Source: Lachnospiraceae bacterium
GTDB lineage: Bacteria > Bacillota > Clostridia > Lachnospirales > Lachnospiraceae
Direction of reading: 5' to 3'
Assembly (NCBI GenBank): GCA_017475845.1
Contig: JAFVEU010000110.1
Location: 1 to 14,652, forward strand
DNA: 14,652 bases
Shown: positions 1 through 8,565 of the stretch, one piece after another
How the letters are laid out: each line of letters opens with the position of its first letter
How positions within the stretch are numbered: the first letter of the stretch is position 1
The notes under the pieces: model-generated
What the model saw: only the letters and a program-made list of their open reading frames with translations
Databases searched by the model: none
Told to the model about the DNA's origin: nothing
Position numbers and translations under genes: made by a program

Positions 1-962
1 CCTGTCTCCATGAGTCCGAAAATAAGCCCTGAGGCGAAGGAATCGCCGCCGCCTACCCTGTCCATGATCTCCAGATCCTTGTAATCCTTTGCCTTATATA
101 TCTCCCCGCCGGCCCAGCAGAGAGCGCTCCAGTCGTTCACCGTAGCTGTCTTCACTTCCCGCAGGGTTGTGGCCACTGCCTTGAAATTCGGGTAGGTTTT
201 AACGGCTTCGGCTATCATTTTTTTATACCCGTCTATATTCAGCTTCTTTAAATTCTCGTCGTTCCCTTCTATCTCAAAACCGAGACAGGCTGTGAAATCT
301 TCTTCGTTTCCTATCATGACATCCACATAGGAAGCGATCTCCTTATTGACCTCCCGGGCCTTTTCCTGTCCGCCGATGGCACTCCACATGGAGGGGCGGT
401 AATTCAGGTCGTAGGACACGATGGTACCGTATTTCTTGGCGGTCTTTATTGCTTCAACCACGGTTTCCGAGGCCTGTTCCGAAAGAGCCGCGTAGATCCC
501 TCCCGTATGAAGCCAGCGGACTCCGAGCTTCCCGAATATATATTCAAAGTCGAAATCCTCCGGAGTTGCCTTTGAGATAGCGGTATTCGCCCTGTCGGAG
601 CACCCCAGCGCTCCTCTTATACCGAAGCCTCTTTCCGTAAAATTGAGCCCGTTCCTGCATACCCTGCCTATTCCGTCGGTCTCCGCCCATTTGATGAGGG
701 AGGTGTCCACTCCGCCCTGCAGGATCAGATCCTCCATGAGCTTCCCGACTTCATTGTCGGCAAAGGCAGTTATCACCGCAGTCTTTAAGCCGAAGCAGCG
801 CCGCAATCCGCGTATAACGTTATATTCTCCGCCGCCTTCCCAGACCTTAAAGGATCTGGCGGTCCTTATCCTTCCCTCTCCCGGATCCAGCCGCAGCATC
901 ACCTCACCGAGGGAAACCGCGTCAAAAGCGCATTCGTTCTTTGCTTTGAGATTCAAATCCAT
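1..962 (-). CDS. kdgK: 2-keto-3-deoxygluconate kinase (PfkB family), C-terminus cut by window edge
   Basis: I translated this frame directly; it has no stop inside the window and continues past base 1. The start ATG at 962 follows a perfect AGGAGG (970-975) with 7 nt spacing. About 320 residues are visible, nearly the whole protein (family about 310-345). It begins MDLNLKAKNECAFDAVSLGE, shows the N-terminal sugar-kinase pattern GGGEYNV (about residues 43-49), and near the cut end the PfkB signature DRVGGGDSFASG (about 301-312), whose GGGD aspartate is the catalytic base of the family. The expected reaction is ATP-dependent phosphorylation of 2-keto-3-deoxygluconate to KDPG in the cytosol. It follows uxuB by 48 bp and uses the product of both dehydratases in this operon, which is why I prefer KdgK over other PfkB sugar kinases. 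The substrate is inferred from context. Confidence 0.88.
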   Translation of the reverse strand, partial: MDLNLKAKNECAFDAVSLGEVMLRLDPGEGRIRTARSFKVWEGGGEYNVIRGLRRCFGLKTAVITAFADNEVGKLMEDLILQGGVDTSLIKWAETDGIGRVCRNGLNFTERGFGIRGALGCSDRANTAISKATPEDFDFEYIFGKLGVRWLHTGGIYAALSEQASETVVEAIKTAKKYGTIVSYDLNYRPSMWSAIGGQEKAREVNKEIASYVDVMIGNEEDFTACLGFEIEGNDENLKKLNIDGYKKMIAEAVKTYPNFKAVATTLREVKTATVNDWSALCWAGGEIYKAKDYKDLEIMDRVGGGDSFASGLIFGLMET

Positions 963-992
963 CCTGCTTCCTCCTCATTGCTGTTGAAAAGC

Positions 993-1006
993 CCGTTTAT
1001 AAACGG
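993..1006 (-). other. Intercistronic hairpin between uxuB and kdgK
   Basis: CCGTTTATAAACGG is a perfect 14-bp palindrome lying 4 bp after the uxuB stop codon. On the transcript it folds as a short stem and is followed by GCTTTTC. The T-run is only four bases and the stem is modest, so a leaky attenuator or an mRNA processing/stability element is more likely than a full terminator. kdgK has its own strong ribosome binding site just downstream. Confidence 0.45.
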
Positions 1007-1010
1007 CGCA

Positions 1011-2618
1011 TCACACATATTTCCTTAATGCTGCCCTTACTGCCCCCGGTCCTGTGATCAGTTCGGCAAAATATGATATTACCTTTTCCGCCAGACCGGC
1101 CTCATAAAGATCCGTTCCGAAAATGGCTGCGTTATGCAATAAAGGCTCTATCTCCCGGGAATGATCCTTTCCGTCCCCAAGCTTCACCCCTGAAACATAG
1201 GGTGTTACGGTGTCGAGCATGGGATCCGGGCTTGGTTCAAAGGCTTCTCCCTCGTCGTCAACCGCCATGAGATATCTTATCCAGCCCGCAAAAACAAGGG
1301 GTATAAGCTTAAGCTCCTTTATATCCCTGCCGGAGGACAGATATCTCTTAATGGTCTCTCCGAAACGTATCGGCAGCTTCTGGGAGGTATCCGTGGCTAT
1401 CCTCTGGGGCGTGTCCGGCATAAAGGGATTCGGGATACGCACGTTTATAACGGTATCGATAAATTCCCTGGGATCCAGAACCCCTGGATCCGTCACCACC
1501 GGCAATCCCTCCTCGTAGCCGATCCTCATGACCAGCTTCTTAAGCTCTGCATCCTTCATCTCCTCGGAGATCTTCGTGTATTTAAGAAGGCAGCCGAATA
1601 CCGCAAGGCTCGTATGCAGGGGATTTAAGCAGGTGAAGACCTTCATCCGCTCCACCTTGTCCACAGTCTCCCTGTCCGTAAAGATAAAGCCCGCCTTTTC
1701 AAATTCCGGCCTTCCCCCGGGGAAGCTGTCCTCTATCACCAGATACTCGCATTCCTCTGCATTTACAAAGGGTGCGACCCAGGTCTTCTTTGAAGTGACA
1801 ACGTTTTCAAGATCCTCAACACCGTCCTTTTCAAGGATACGCTTTACCGTATCATCCGGTCTCGGCGTTATCTTATCTATCATGCTCCAGGGGAAGGATA
1901 CCTTTGAGCTGTCATCAAGATAGCCCAAAAAGCCCTTTTCACAGAGTCCCTTTTCTTCCCACTTTTCCCCAAAGGCACGTACTGCAGCCCTGAGCTTATC
2001 CCCGTTATGGGAGCAGTTATCCGTACTCAGCATGGTTATGGGATAAGCACCTGCCCTGTAGCGTTCATGAAGAAGAGCTGCCACTTTACCGATATAGCTT
2101 CCGGGCTTTCCGGGGCCCGCTTCAAAATCATCGGAGACCGCCTTCAAGAGCTCTCCCCTGCCGTCCGTTAAGCTGTATCCCTTCTCGGTAATGGTAAAGG
2201 TGGAAAGCTTCAGGGAAGGCGCGGAAAAGATCTCCTTAAGGCGTGTAAATTCCTTTTCATCCTCCGAATCCAGGATGCAGGATTCGCCGATACTTGCCAC
2301 AACCGTCTTTTCAACATCTCCGTCAGCCTTTAATGTGACAAGGATCGAAAGGTTGTCGTGGGGGCGGTACATCTTTTCTATTATCTCGTAATCGAAGCCC
2401 TCCACTACCGTAATGCCGCTTTTAAGAACACCTTCATTAAGAAGCTTCTGGGCAGCAGCCGCCTGGAATGCCCTGAAGATATTCCCTGCGCCGAAGTGTA
2501 CCCACACCGGCTCCTTTACAGTATTTTCGATCATCTGTTTCCTGTCAAACTCCGGAAGTATATAGCCTTTTGATTCCCATTCCTGCCTTTTTAACAGTCC
2601 CTCTTCTGATAGGATCAT
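1011..2618 (-). CDS. uxuB: Fructuronate reductase (mannitol dehydrogenase family), UxuB-like
   Basis: This 535-residue protein belongs to the polyol-specific long-chain dehydrogenase family. Near the N-terminus WVHFGAGNIFRAFQAA is the nucleotide-binding glycine motif. The middle carries the TDNCSHNGDKL segment, and KVFTCLNPLHT (about 327-337) matches the family's Lys...Asn..His catalytic region. The expected reaction is NAD(H)-linked interconversion of fructuronate and mannonate in the cytosol. It is longer than the approximately 486-residue E. coli UxuB, and the lysine lies six residues before the asparagine rather than the usual five (compare KVRILNGGH in the UxaB of this window). The start ATG at 2618 overlaps the uxuA stop (ATGA), with GGAG upstream, so it is translationally coupled to uxuA. 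That coupling is the main reason for choosing fructuronate over mannitol or tagaturonate as substrate. Confidence 0.85.
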   Translation of the reverse strand: MILSEEGLLKRQEWESKGYILPEFDRKQMIENTVKEPVWVHFGAGNIFRAFQAAAAQKLLNEGVLKSGITVVEGFDYEIIEKMYRPHDNLSILVTLKADGDVEKTVVASIGESCILDSEDEKEFTRLKEIFSAPSLKLSTFTITEKGYSLTDGRGELLKAVSDDFEAGPGKPGSYIGKVAALLHERYRAGAYPITMLSTDNCSHNGDKLRAAVRAFGEKWEEKGLCEKGFLGYLDDSSKVSFPWSMIDKITPRPDDTVKRILEKDGVEDLENVVTSKKTWVAPFVNAEECEYLVIEDSFPGGRPEFEKAGFIFTDRETVDKVERMKVFTCLNPLHTSLAVFGCLLKYTKISEEMKDAELKKLVMRIGYEEGLPVVTDPGVLDPREFIDTVINVRIPNPFMPDTPQRIATDTSQKLPIRFGETIKRYLSSGRDIKELKLIPLVFAGWIRYLMAVDDEGEAFEPSPDPMLDTVTPYVSGVKLGDGKDHSREIEPLLHNAAIFGTDLYEAGLAEKVISYFAELITGPGAVRAALRKYV

Positions 2619-3694
2619 GCTCTGCTCCTTTTCTCACTTTTTTCGATGGCTTCCCACAGTCCGTTTAAGTATGCGGCTCCCAGCGCCCTGTCATAGAGAC
2701 CGTAGCCGGGCATGGCCTTCTCACCCCATATCATCCTGCCGTGATCCGGGCGGATGGGTCCGTCAAAGCCTATATCGTAAAGTGCCTTCATTATCTCGTA
2801 CATATCGAAGCTTCCGTCGCTTGAAAGATGAGCCGCCTCCTCGAAATTCGTGGGAGAATGGAATTTAAGGTTTCTCACGTGGGCAAAATGTATCCTGCCC
2901 TTAAGGGAACGGTTCATGTCCGGAAGGTCGTTGTTTAAGTTCGTCCCATAGGATCCCGAACAGAAGGTAACGCCGTTATGGGGATCATCCACCATCTTCA
3001 TCATACGGAGGATATTTTCCTTGTTGATGATGATCCTCGGAAGTCCGAAAACACTCCAGGCGGGATCGTCGGGATGTATCGCCATCTTAATGTCATACTC
3101 ATTGCAGACAGGCATTATCCTTTCCAGAAAATACTTCAGGTTCTCAAAAAGCTTGTCGTCATCGATATCCTTATACATTTCGAAAAGCTCTTTAACATGC
3201 GCCATCCTTTCAGGCTCCCAGCCCGGCATCACTGCGCCGTTGGTGTCTGCGGAAATGGATTCGAACATTTTCTCCGGATCCAGCGCATCCACCGCTTCCT
3301 GGGTATAGGCCAACACCGTTGAGCCGTCGGGACGTACCCTTGCCAGCTCCGTCCTGGTCCAGTCGAAAACAGGCATGAAATTGTAGCACACCATCCGGAT
3401 ACCTTCTTCACCCAGATTCCTAAGGGTTTCGATATAGTTATCGATATATCCTTCCCTTTCCGGAACGCCGGTCTTTATGGCATCATGAATATTTACGCTC
3501 TCTATGCCCGATATCTTTAATCCCGCTGCCTCCACTTCCTCCTTCAGGGCGTGGATCCGCTCTCTCGGCCATAATTCTCCCGGAGCGGTATCATAAAGGG
3601 TGGTGATGACTCCCTTTACTCCCGGGATCTGCCTTATCTGCTGCAATGTTACGGTATCGAAGCCGCTGCCGTACCAGCGAAACGTCATTTCCAT
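2615..3694 (-). CDS. uxuA: Mannonate dehydratase
   Basis: This is a 359-residue protein of the UxuA family (TIM-barrel, metal-dependent), which converts D-mannonate to 2-keto-3-deoxygluconate. Family-typical stretches are MEMTFRWYG at the start, CYNFMPVFDWTRTEL in the middle, HPDDPAW, HFAHVRNLKFH, and the C-terminal RPDHGRMIWGE and PGYGLYDRALGAAYLNGLWE. The histidines in HPDDP, HFAHV and PDHGRM are the expected metal and active-site positions. The length suits Firmicutes forms; E. coli UxuA is about 394. The start at 3694 is preceded by AAGGGAG with a 5-nt spacer; that site lies inside the last codons of the YcxB-like gene, whose stop is only 1 nt upstream. It overlaps uxuB by 4 nt. Together with uxuB it forms the glucuronate branch of the pathway. 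Confidence 0.95.
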   Translation of the reverse strand: MEMTFRWYGSGFDTVTLQQIRQIPGVKGVITTLYDTAPGELWPRERIHALKEEVEAAGLKISGIESVNIHDAIKTGVPEREGYIDNYIETLRNLGEEGIRMVCYNFMPVFDWTRTELARVRPDGSTVLAYTQEAVDALDPEKMFESISADTNGAVMPGWEPERMAHVKELFEMYKDIDDDKLFENLKYFLERIMPVCNEYDIKMAIHPDDPAWSVFGLPRIIINKENILRMMKMVDDPHNGVTFCSGSYGTNLNNDLPDMNRSLKGRIHFAHVRNLKFHSPTNFEEAAHLSSDGSFDMYEIMKALYDIGFDGPIRPDHGRMIWGEKAMPGYGLYDRALGAAYLNGLWEAIEKSEKRSRA

Positions 3695-3695
3695 T

Positions 3696-4175
3696 TTATC
3701 TCCCTTTCCGCAAAAAACTGATAAGCTCTTTTCTGGTTTCCTTTAATACTCTGTTTGTCAGGATATAACCGTGGCTCTGATCCGTGTAGATGATGACCAG
3801 AGTAGGCTTCACCGTAACATTCACCACCTTATCCCAGCCGTAGGTCTCTTTTTTCCCTTCTGTTTCAACGGTGATCAAAGACCGGTTGATGCTTAAACTT
3901 ATCTCATCACTCTTTCCCTTTACCTGCCGCCTGCAGTCCAGATAAATGACCAGGGGCTGCACCACGACGAAAAGTGAAAGAAACAGGAGCATCACGGCCC
4001 TGAACCAGTCGGCGGACGTCTTCCACATGGTCACTATCAGTATGATCGAAGCAACTATGCAGATGATATTTACCATCGCCAGATAGGACGCATAGGCGTA
4101 ATACATCCTTACCTGCCATATGTCCGATGCTTTTACGGTGTATCTGTATGTAAATTCCTCATTTGTCCGGTCCAC
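3696..4175 (-). CDS. YcxB-like membrane protein of unknown function
   Basis: This 159-residue protein has two strongly hydrophobic segments (about residues 31-52, ending IILIVTM, and about 58-79, with MLLFLSLFVVVQPLVIYL), then a soluble C-terminal half. In that half, beta-rich text with GWDKVVNVTVKPTLVIIYT and a final ISFLRKG resembles the YcxB-like C-terminal domain. The likely topology is a short cytosolic N-terminus, a two-helix hairpin and a cytosolic domain. The start is GTG (4173-4175), with AGAGG about 11 nt upstream, a weaker initiation site than its neighbours have. It sits 23 bp after uxaC and 1 bp before uxuA, and the uxuA ribosome binding site is inside its 3' end, so it belongs to the operon. 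YcxB-like proteins have no established function. A link to hexuronates is only inferred from position. Confidence 0.8.
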   Translation of the reverse strand: MDRTNEEFTYRYTVKASDIWQVRMYYAYASYLAMVNIICIVASIILIVTMWKTSADWFRAVMLLFLSLFVVVQPLVIYLDCRRQVKGKSDEISLSINRSLITVETEGKKETYGWDKVVNVTVKPTLVIIYTDQSHGYILTNRVLKETRKELISFLRKGR

Positions 4176-4198
4176 AGGTAATAGGTCCTCTTCCTCTG

Positions 4199-5620
4199 TC
4201 AGATCTTTTCAAGATCAAATCCGAAATATTCCACAGCATTGTTATAGGATATGCCCTTTATGATATTCATAAGGAGCTTTTCGTCATAAGGGTATTCGCC
4301 TCTTTCAACCCAGCCTCCCACAAGAGCGCAGAGAATGCGCCTGAAATAATCATGCCTTGTATAGGACAGGAAGGATCTGGAGTCGGTAAGCATTCCGATG
4401 AAGTTTCCGAGAACCGAAAGGTTTGCAAGGGACTTCATCTGGTTTGTCATTCCGGTAAAGTGATCATTGAACCACCAGGCGCTTCCCTGCTGGATCCTTG
4501 ACCGTACCCCTCCGCCCTGGAAGCATCCGATGACCGAGCCGATAGCCTGGTCGTCATTGGGATTCAGGGAATAGATTATGGTCTTCGGGATGGAATCCTT
4601 TGCCGAAAGAGCATTTAAGAAGTCTGCCAGCTCCGAAGAGGGCGCCCCGTTAAGTATGCAGTCAAAGCCCGTATCCGGACCCAGCTTTTCATACATTAAG
4701 GTGTTGTTATCTCTCTTGCAGCCGTAATGCAGCTGCATCACCCAGTCTCTCTTATTGTATTCCCCTGCAAGGAAGAGCATCATGGCGGTCTTGTATTTAA
4801 GGCTCTCATCATTGCTTACCGCCTCTCCCTTCAGGGCTTTTTCAAGGATCTTTTCCGTCTCCTCCTCCCCTGCGGGAACGTACATCACATAGGGAAGGGC
4901 GTGGTCGCTTACCCTGCAGCCATGGTCTTCGAAGTGGTCAAGCCTATTTTCTATGGCTTCCTCTAAGGACTCCATATCCTTTATCTCCACTCCGGATACC
5001 TCCGAGAGCCGGGCAATATATTCCCTGAACTCCGGCTTTTCGATATTGTTGATCTTATCGGGTCTCCAGGCAGGAAGCACCTGCACGTCAAAACTCTTAT
5101 CCTCTTTTATCTTTTCATGCCATTCAAGGCTGTCAACGGGATCGTCCGTAGTGCAGATAAGCCTTACGTTTGATCTTCTTATCAGATTCCGGACCGTGAA
5201 GTCATCCTCCGAAAGCTTTTCATTGCAGAGGTTCCATACCTCTTCCGCAGTATCGGGATTCAGGTTTCCTTCATAACCGAAATAATATTTAAGCTCCAGA
5301 TGTGACCAGTGATACAGGGGATTGCCTATAAGTCCGGGCAGTGTTTCCGCCCATTTTCCGAACTTCTCACGGTCAGGAGCATCTCCGGTTATATATTTCT
5401 CCTCCACTCCGTTAGTCCGCATCTGCCTCCATTTGTAGTGATCCCCGCCGAGCCAGACCTCGGTTATATTCTTAAACCGCCTGTCTTCATATATCTCCCT
5501 GGGGTTTATATGGCAGTGGTAATCCAGCACCGGGATCTTTTCCATGTCCGCATACTTTTCGTATAATTCCTTTGCCACGCTGCTGTCCAGCAGGAAATCC
5601 CTGTCCATAAAAGCTTTCAT
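4199..5620 (-). CDS. uxaC: Glucuronate (uronate) isomerase
   Basis: This protein interconverts D-glucuronate with D-fructuronate and D-galacturonate with D-tagaturonate, the shared entry step of both branches. It is an amidohydrolase-fold TIM barrel. Family text is clear: PVLDYHCHINPREI with the metal-type HxH, FKNITEVWLGGDHYKWRQMR, GNPLYHWSHLELKYYFG, and near the C-terminus GMLTDSRSFLSYTRHDYFRRILC. I chose the ATG at 5620 (473 residues, MKAFMDRDFLLDSS) because it aligns with the start of E. coli UxaC (470 residues). An in-frame GTG at 5635 would add five residues. The best ribosome binding site (AAAGGAG) ends 1 nt before that GTG and 16 nt before the ATG, an awkward distance to either, so the start remains uncertain. 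It lies between uxaA and the YcxB-like gene. Confidence 0.95.
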   Translation of the reverse strand: MKAFMDRDFLLDSSVAKELYEKYADMEKIPVLDYHCHINPREIYEDRRFKNITEVWLGGDHYKWRQMRTNGVEEKYITGDAPDREKFGKWAETLPGLIGNPLYHWSHLELKYYFGYEGNLNPDTAEEVWNLCNEKLSEDDFTVRNLIRRSNVRLICTTDDPVDSLEWHEKIKEDKSFDVQVLPAWRPDKINNIEKPEFREYIARLSEVSGVEIKDMESLEEAIENRLDHFEDHGCRVSDHALPYVMYVPAGEEETEKILEKALKGEAVSNDESLKYKTAMMLFLAGEYNKRDWVMQLHYGCKRDNNTLMYEKLGPDTGFDCILNGAPSSELADFLNALSAKDSIPKTIIYSLNPNDDQAIGSVIGCFQGGGVRSRIQQGSAWWFNDHFTGMTNQMKSLANLSVLGNFIGMLTDSRSFLSYTRHDYFRRILCALVGGWVERGEYPYDEKLLMNIIKGISYNNAVEYFGFDLEKI

Positions 5621-5667
5621 GTTTTGAAATTCCACTCCTTTCTGTGTCTTATAAAACCTTCCGCTCT

Positions 5668-5687
5668 CTCCGCGGATACCGCGGGAG
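5668..5687 (-). other. GC-rich intercistronic hairpin between uxaA and uxaC
   Basis: On the plus strand CTCCGCGG (5668-5675), a 3-base spacer ATA, and CCGCGGGAG (5679-5687) form a strong stem with one bulged base. CTCTCT/AGAGAG at about 5664-5702 could extend an outer helix. The stem begins 7 bp after the uxaA stop and is followed on the transcript by AGAGCGGAAGGTTTTATAAG, a four-base T-run only. I read it as an mRNA stability or attenuation element, not a full terminator. Confidence 0.5.
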
Positions 5688-5694
5688 CATGCGG

Positions 5695-7188
5695 TCAGAG
5701 AGTGACTCCCGTCTTGAAGATCGCCAGATCCCTGAAGGTGTTTTCGCTTTTTACTCTTCTTCCTCCGGCAACACTCCTTACGAAGTTAAAGAGCTCCGTA
5801 CCCATTGCCTCAACTGTCTTTCCCTCTGTCAGACGCCCCGCGTCAAAATCGATCCAGTTTATTTTCTTCCCGGCAAGCGCGCTGTTTGAGGATATCTTAA
5901 CAGTGGGCACCGGACTGGAAAAAGGTGTTCCTCTTCCGGTGGTAAAGAGGATTATCTGAGCTCCGCTCAAAACCAGGGCCGTACTGGCCACCAGATCGTT
6001 ACCCGGAGCGGAAAGCAGATTCAGTCCCGGCTTTTTCAGCTCTTCGCCGTATCCGAGTACATCCCTTACCGGCGAAAAACCGGATTTCTGCGTGCAGCCA
6101 AGGGCTTTGTCCTCCAGAGTGGAGATCCCTCCCTCCTTATTGCCGGGAGAAGGGTTTTCATATATCGTCTGACCGTGGAACCGGTAATAATCCTTAAAAT
6201 CGTTGATGAGCTTCACGGTCTTCCGGAAAACCTCCTCGTTTTCCGCTCTTCCCATGAGAATGGTCTCGGCACCGAACATCTCCGGCACCTCCGTAAGGAT
6301 CGTGCTTCCTCCTGCCCGGGTAAGGATATCGGAAAACCTGCCTACCACCGGGTTTGCGGTGATGCCGCTGAGCCCGTCCGAACCTCCGCATTTCATTCCG
6401 ACTATAAGCCGGCTTATGGGAACCGGTTCCCTCTCATACAGGGAAGCCTTTTCTGCCAGCTCTGTCATAAGGCGGACGCCTTCTTCCACCTCGTCCTCCG
6501 TGTCCTGGCAGTTTAGGAACTTTACCCTGCTGAGATCCCTGTCTTTAAGGTATTTTTCCTTTAAGACCCGGATATTTGAGTTTTCGCAGCCAAGCCCCAG
6601 TACCAGCACGCCTCCGGCGTTTGGATGGGTGATAAGGGCGGAGAGCGCTTCCCTGGTGTTTTCCTGGTCATCTCCCATCTGGGAGCAGCCGTAGGGATGG
6701 CTGAAAGCCGTCACACCGTCGATATTTCCTCCGGCAAGCTCCTTCGTATATCTTTCTATCTCCCGGGCTATATTATTTACACAGCCCACGGTGGGTATGA
6801 TCCAGAGCTCATTTCTTACTCCGGCTCTGCCGTCCTCCCTCACATAGCCTTCAAAGAATTTTTCACCCTCTCTCAGCTCCGGTACCTGAACCTCCGTGCT
6901 TACAGGGGTATATGTATATTCCAGGTTGTCGCTTAAGAGGGTTTTTATGTTATGGATGTGGACATGCTGCCCGCAATATATGTTTTCCGAGGCACAGCCT
7001 ATGGGAAAGCCGTATTTTATTATCTTTTCACCGGGCAGAAAATCCTTAAGAGCGAATTTATGCCCCCGGGGTATATCTTCCCTGAGCGTAACCGAAGCAT
7101 TCCCGGCCGTAAAAGACAAGCCGGCCTTCAGGTCCTTCAGGGCAACTGCCACGTTATCGGCTTCATTTATGATCGTAAACTTCCCCAT
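5695..7188 (-). CDS. uxaA: Altronate dehydratase (full-length, two-domain UxaA)
   Basis: This 497-residue enzyme dehydrates D-altronate to 2-keto-3-deoxygluconate, the last step specific to the galacturonate branch. The N-terminal about 85 residues form a SAF-type domain (DNVAVALKDLKAG, GEKIIKYGFPIG, CGQHVHIHN). The rest is the catalytic UxaA/GarD-type region, starting FFEGYVREDGRAGVRNELWI. Cysteines in IPTVGCVN (Cys136), HPYGCSQMGDD, LGLGCENSN, FLNCQDTEDE and GMKCGGSDGLSG are the likely metal (iron) and active-site positions of the family. The length matches full-length UxaA (about 495), so it is not split into two genes as in some bacteria. The start ATG at 7188 follows GAGGG with a 3-4 nt spacer, and that site overlaps the uxaB stop 6 bp upstream. 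Confidence 0.95.
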   Translation of the reverse strand: MGKFTIINEADNVAVALKDLKAGLSFTAGNASVTLREDIPRGHKFALKDFLPGEKIIKYGFPIGCASENIYCGQHVHIHNIKTLLSDNLEYTYTPVSTEVQVPELREGEKFFEGYVREDGRAGVRNELWIIPTVGCVNNIAREIERYTKELAGGNIDGVTAFSHPYGCSQMGDDQENTREALSALITHPNAGGVLVLGLGCENSNIRVLKEKYLKDRDLSRVKFLNCQDTEDEVEEGVRLMTELAEKASLYEREPVPISRLIVGMKCGGSDGLSGITANPVVGRFSDILTRAGGSTILTEVPEMFGAETILMGRAENEEVFRKTVKLINDFKDYYRFHGQTIYENPSPGNKEGGISTLEDKALGCTQKSGFSPVRDVLGYGEELKKPGLNLLSAPGNDLVASTALVLSGAQIILFTTGRGTPFSSPVPTVKISSNSALAGKKINWIDFDAGRLTEGKTVEAMGTELFNFVRSVAGGRRVKSENTFRDLAIFKTGVTL

Positions 7189-7194
7189 TTTCCC

Positions 7195-8538
7195 TCAATA
7201 ACCTTCTTTTTCCGAAAGGACAGCAGCATATGCTTCCTTCATGCCCTTTTCCTTAATGCTATCATAGTATCCCTCCACCAACGGTATCATCTCCGTAAGA
7301 TCCGCCTTCCAGTAGTCCTCTCTCTTAAGGATCTCCGGAATGGTGCTCTTCTTCATGAAGTCCATGATCTCCTCTCCGTCATTTGCCTTGTCCGTGCGGT
7401 AAAATGCGATGAGCGCCGCCATGGAAAAGGTAAGGGCAGGGGGGAATATACCGAATTTATCCCTGTATTCCAGGATGGTGGGCAGAACCCTTACTTCAAA
7501 TTTGCTGACTGAATTAAGGGCTATGGACAGAAGCTGATGCTTTATAAAGGGATTTGAAAATCTCTCAAGCACAGCTTTTCCGAAGTTAATATCCGTCTCC
7601 GAATTGCCAAGGGTGGGAACTATCTCATCGAAGATGCACTTGTTAAGGAAAGCGGATACTGTTTCATCCTTAAGGCACTCTCCCACGGTGGAAAGACCGT
7701 AAAGATACGCCCCGAGGACCATGGAGGTGTGCCCTCCGTTAAGGATACGGACCTTTCTCCTCTTATAAGGATGAACATCATCGGTCCATACCACGTTAAA
7801 ACCTGCTTTCTGAAGGGGAAGCTCATCCTCGTGATGGCCGCCTATCACCCAGAGATGGAATATTTCCGCTGTATCCAGCATGTGGTCTTCATATCCCAGC
7901 TCCTTCCACATCTCTTTGTCCTCGTCCCGGGGATAACCGGTCACAATCCTGTCAACCAGTGAATTGCAGAAGCTGTTCTCCTCCTCTATCCATTTTCTGA
8001 AGTCATCCGGAAGCTCCCAGAGCTCTGCGTATTTAAGGATGCACTCCTTCAGATGGTCCGCATTGTCGTCGATAAGCTCGCAGGGAATGAGAATAAATCC
8101 CGGGAGCTTTAATTCATACCTTCTGTACAGAAGCTGGGTCAGCTTTGCAGGATAGCTCTTAGCCGGAGCATCCTCCTTCTTCTCGCTTCCGATGTACTCG
8201 ATTCCGGCCTCTGTGGTATTGGAAATAATGAAACGGAAATCGGGATTCTCCGCCAGCTTCATATACTCATCGAATTCCCTGTAGGGATTGACACAGCGTG
8301 AGATAACATCAATATGTGTCCTCTCGTTAACGGTCTTTCCGTTTTCTATACCCCTGAGATACAGGTTATATTCGCAGTTCTGCTGCATCAGTACATCGCA
8401 CATGCCCTTATCGATAGGCTGGACAACGACGACCTTTCCTTCCCATACCCCTTTTTCATTCAGCTTATGGAGAAAGTAATCCACAAAACCCCTTAAGAAA
8501 CCACCTTCCCCGAACTGTATAACTCTTTCTTTAGTCAT
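7195..8538 (-). CDS. uxaB: Tagaturonate reductase (mannitol dehydrogenase family)
   Basis: This 447-residue NAD-dependent long-chain polyol dehydrogenase is expected to interconvert D-tagaturonate and D-altronate. The N-terminus VIQFGEGGFLRGFVDYF is the UxaB form of the nucleotide-binding motif. NTTEAGIEYI and the catalytic segment KVRILNGGHTSMVLGAY (Lys-x4-Asn-x2-His) follow in the expected order, and NPFIKHQLLSIALNSVSKF is typical of UxaB. E. coli UxaB is about 483 residues. The start ATG at 8538 follows AAAGG with a 6-nt spacer. It is the first enzyme gene after the transporter (60 bp from the large permease stop) and sits 6 bp before uxaA. It is clearly a different paralogue from the UxuB-like gene of this window, which supports the tagaturonate/fructuronate split. 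Confidence 0.92.
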   Translation of the reverse strand: MTKERVIQFGEGGFLRGFVDYFLHKLNEKGVWEGKVVVVQPIDKGMCDVLMQQNCEYNLYLRGIENGKTVNERTHIDVISRCVNPYREFDEYMKLAENPDFRFIISNTTEAGIEYIGSEKKEDAPAKSYPAKLTQLLYRRYELKLPGFILIPCELIDDNADHLKECILKYAELWELPDDFRKWIEEENSFCNSLVDRIVTGYPRDEDKEMWKELGYEDHMLDTAEIFHLWVIGGHHEDELPLQKAGFNVVWTDDVHPYKRRKVRILNGGHTSMVLGAYLYGLSTVGECLKDETVSAFLNKCIFDEIVPTLGNSETDINFGKAVLERFSNPFIKHQLLSIALNSVSKFEVRVLPTILEYRDKFGIFPPALTFSMAALIAFYRTDKANDGEEIMDFMKKSTIPEILKREDYWKADLTEMIPLVEGYYDSIKEKGMKEAYAAVLSEKEGY

Positions 8539-8565
8539 TTTATGCCTTTCTTTGCAGTATCCGTT

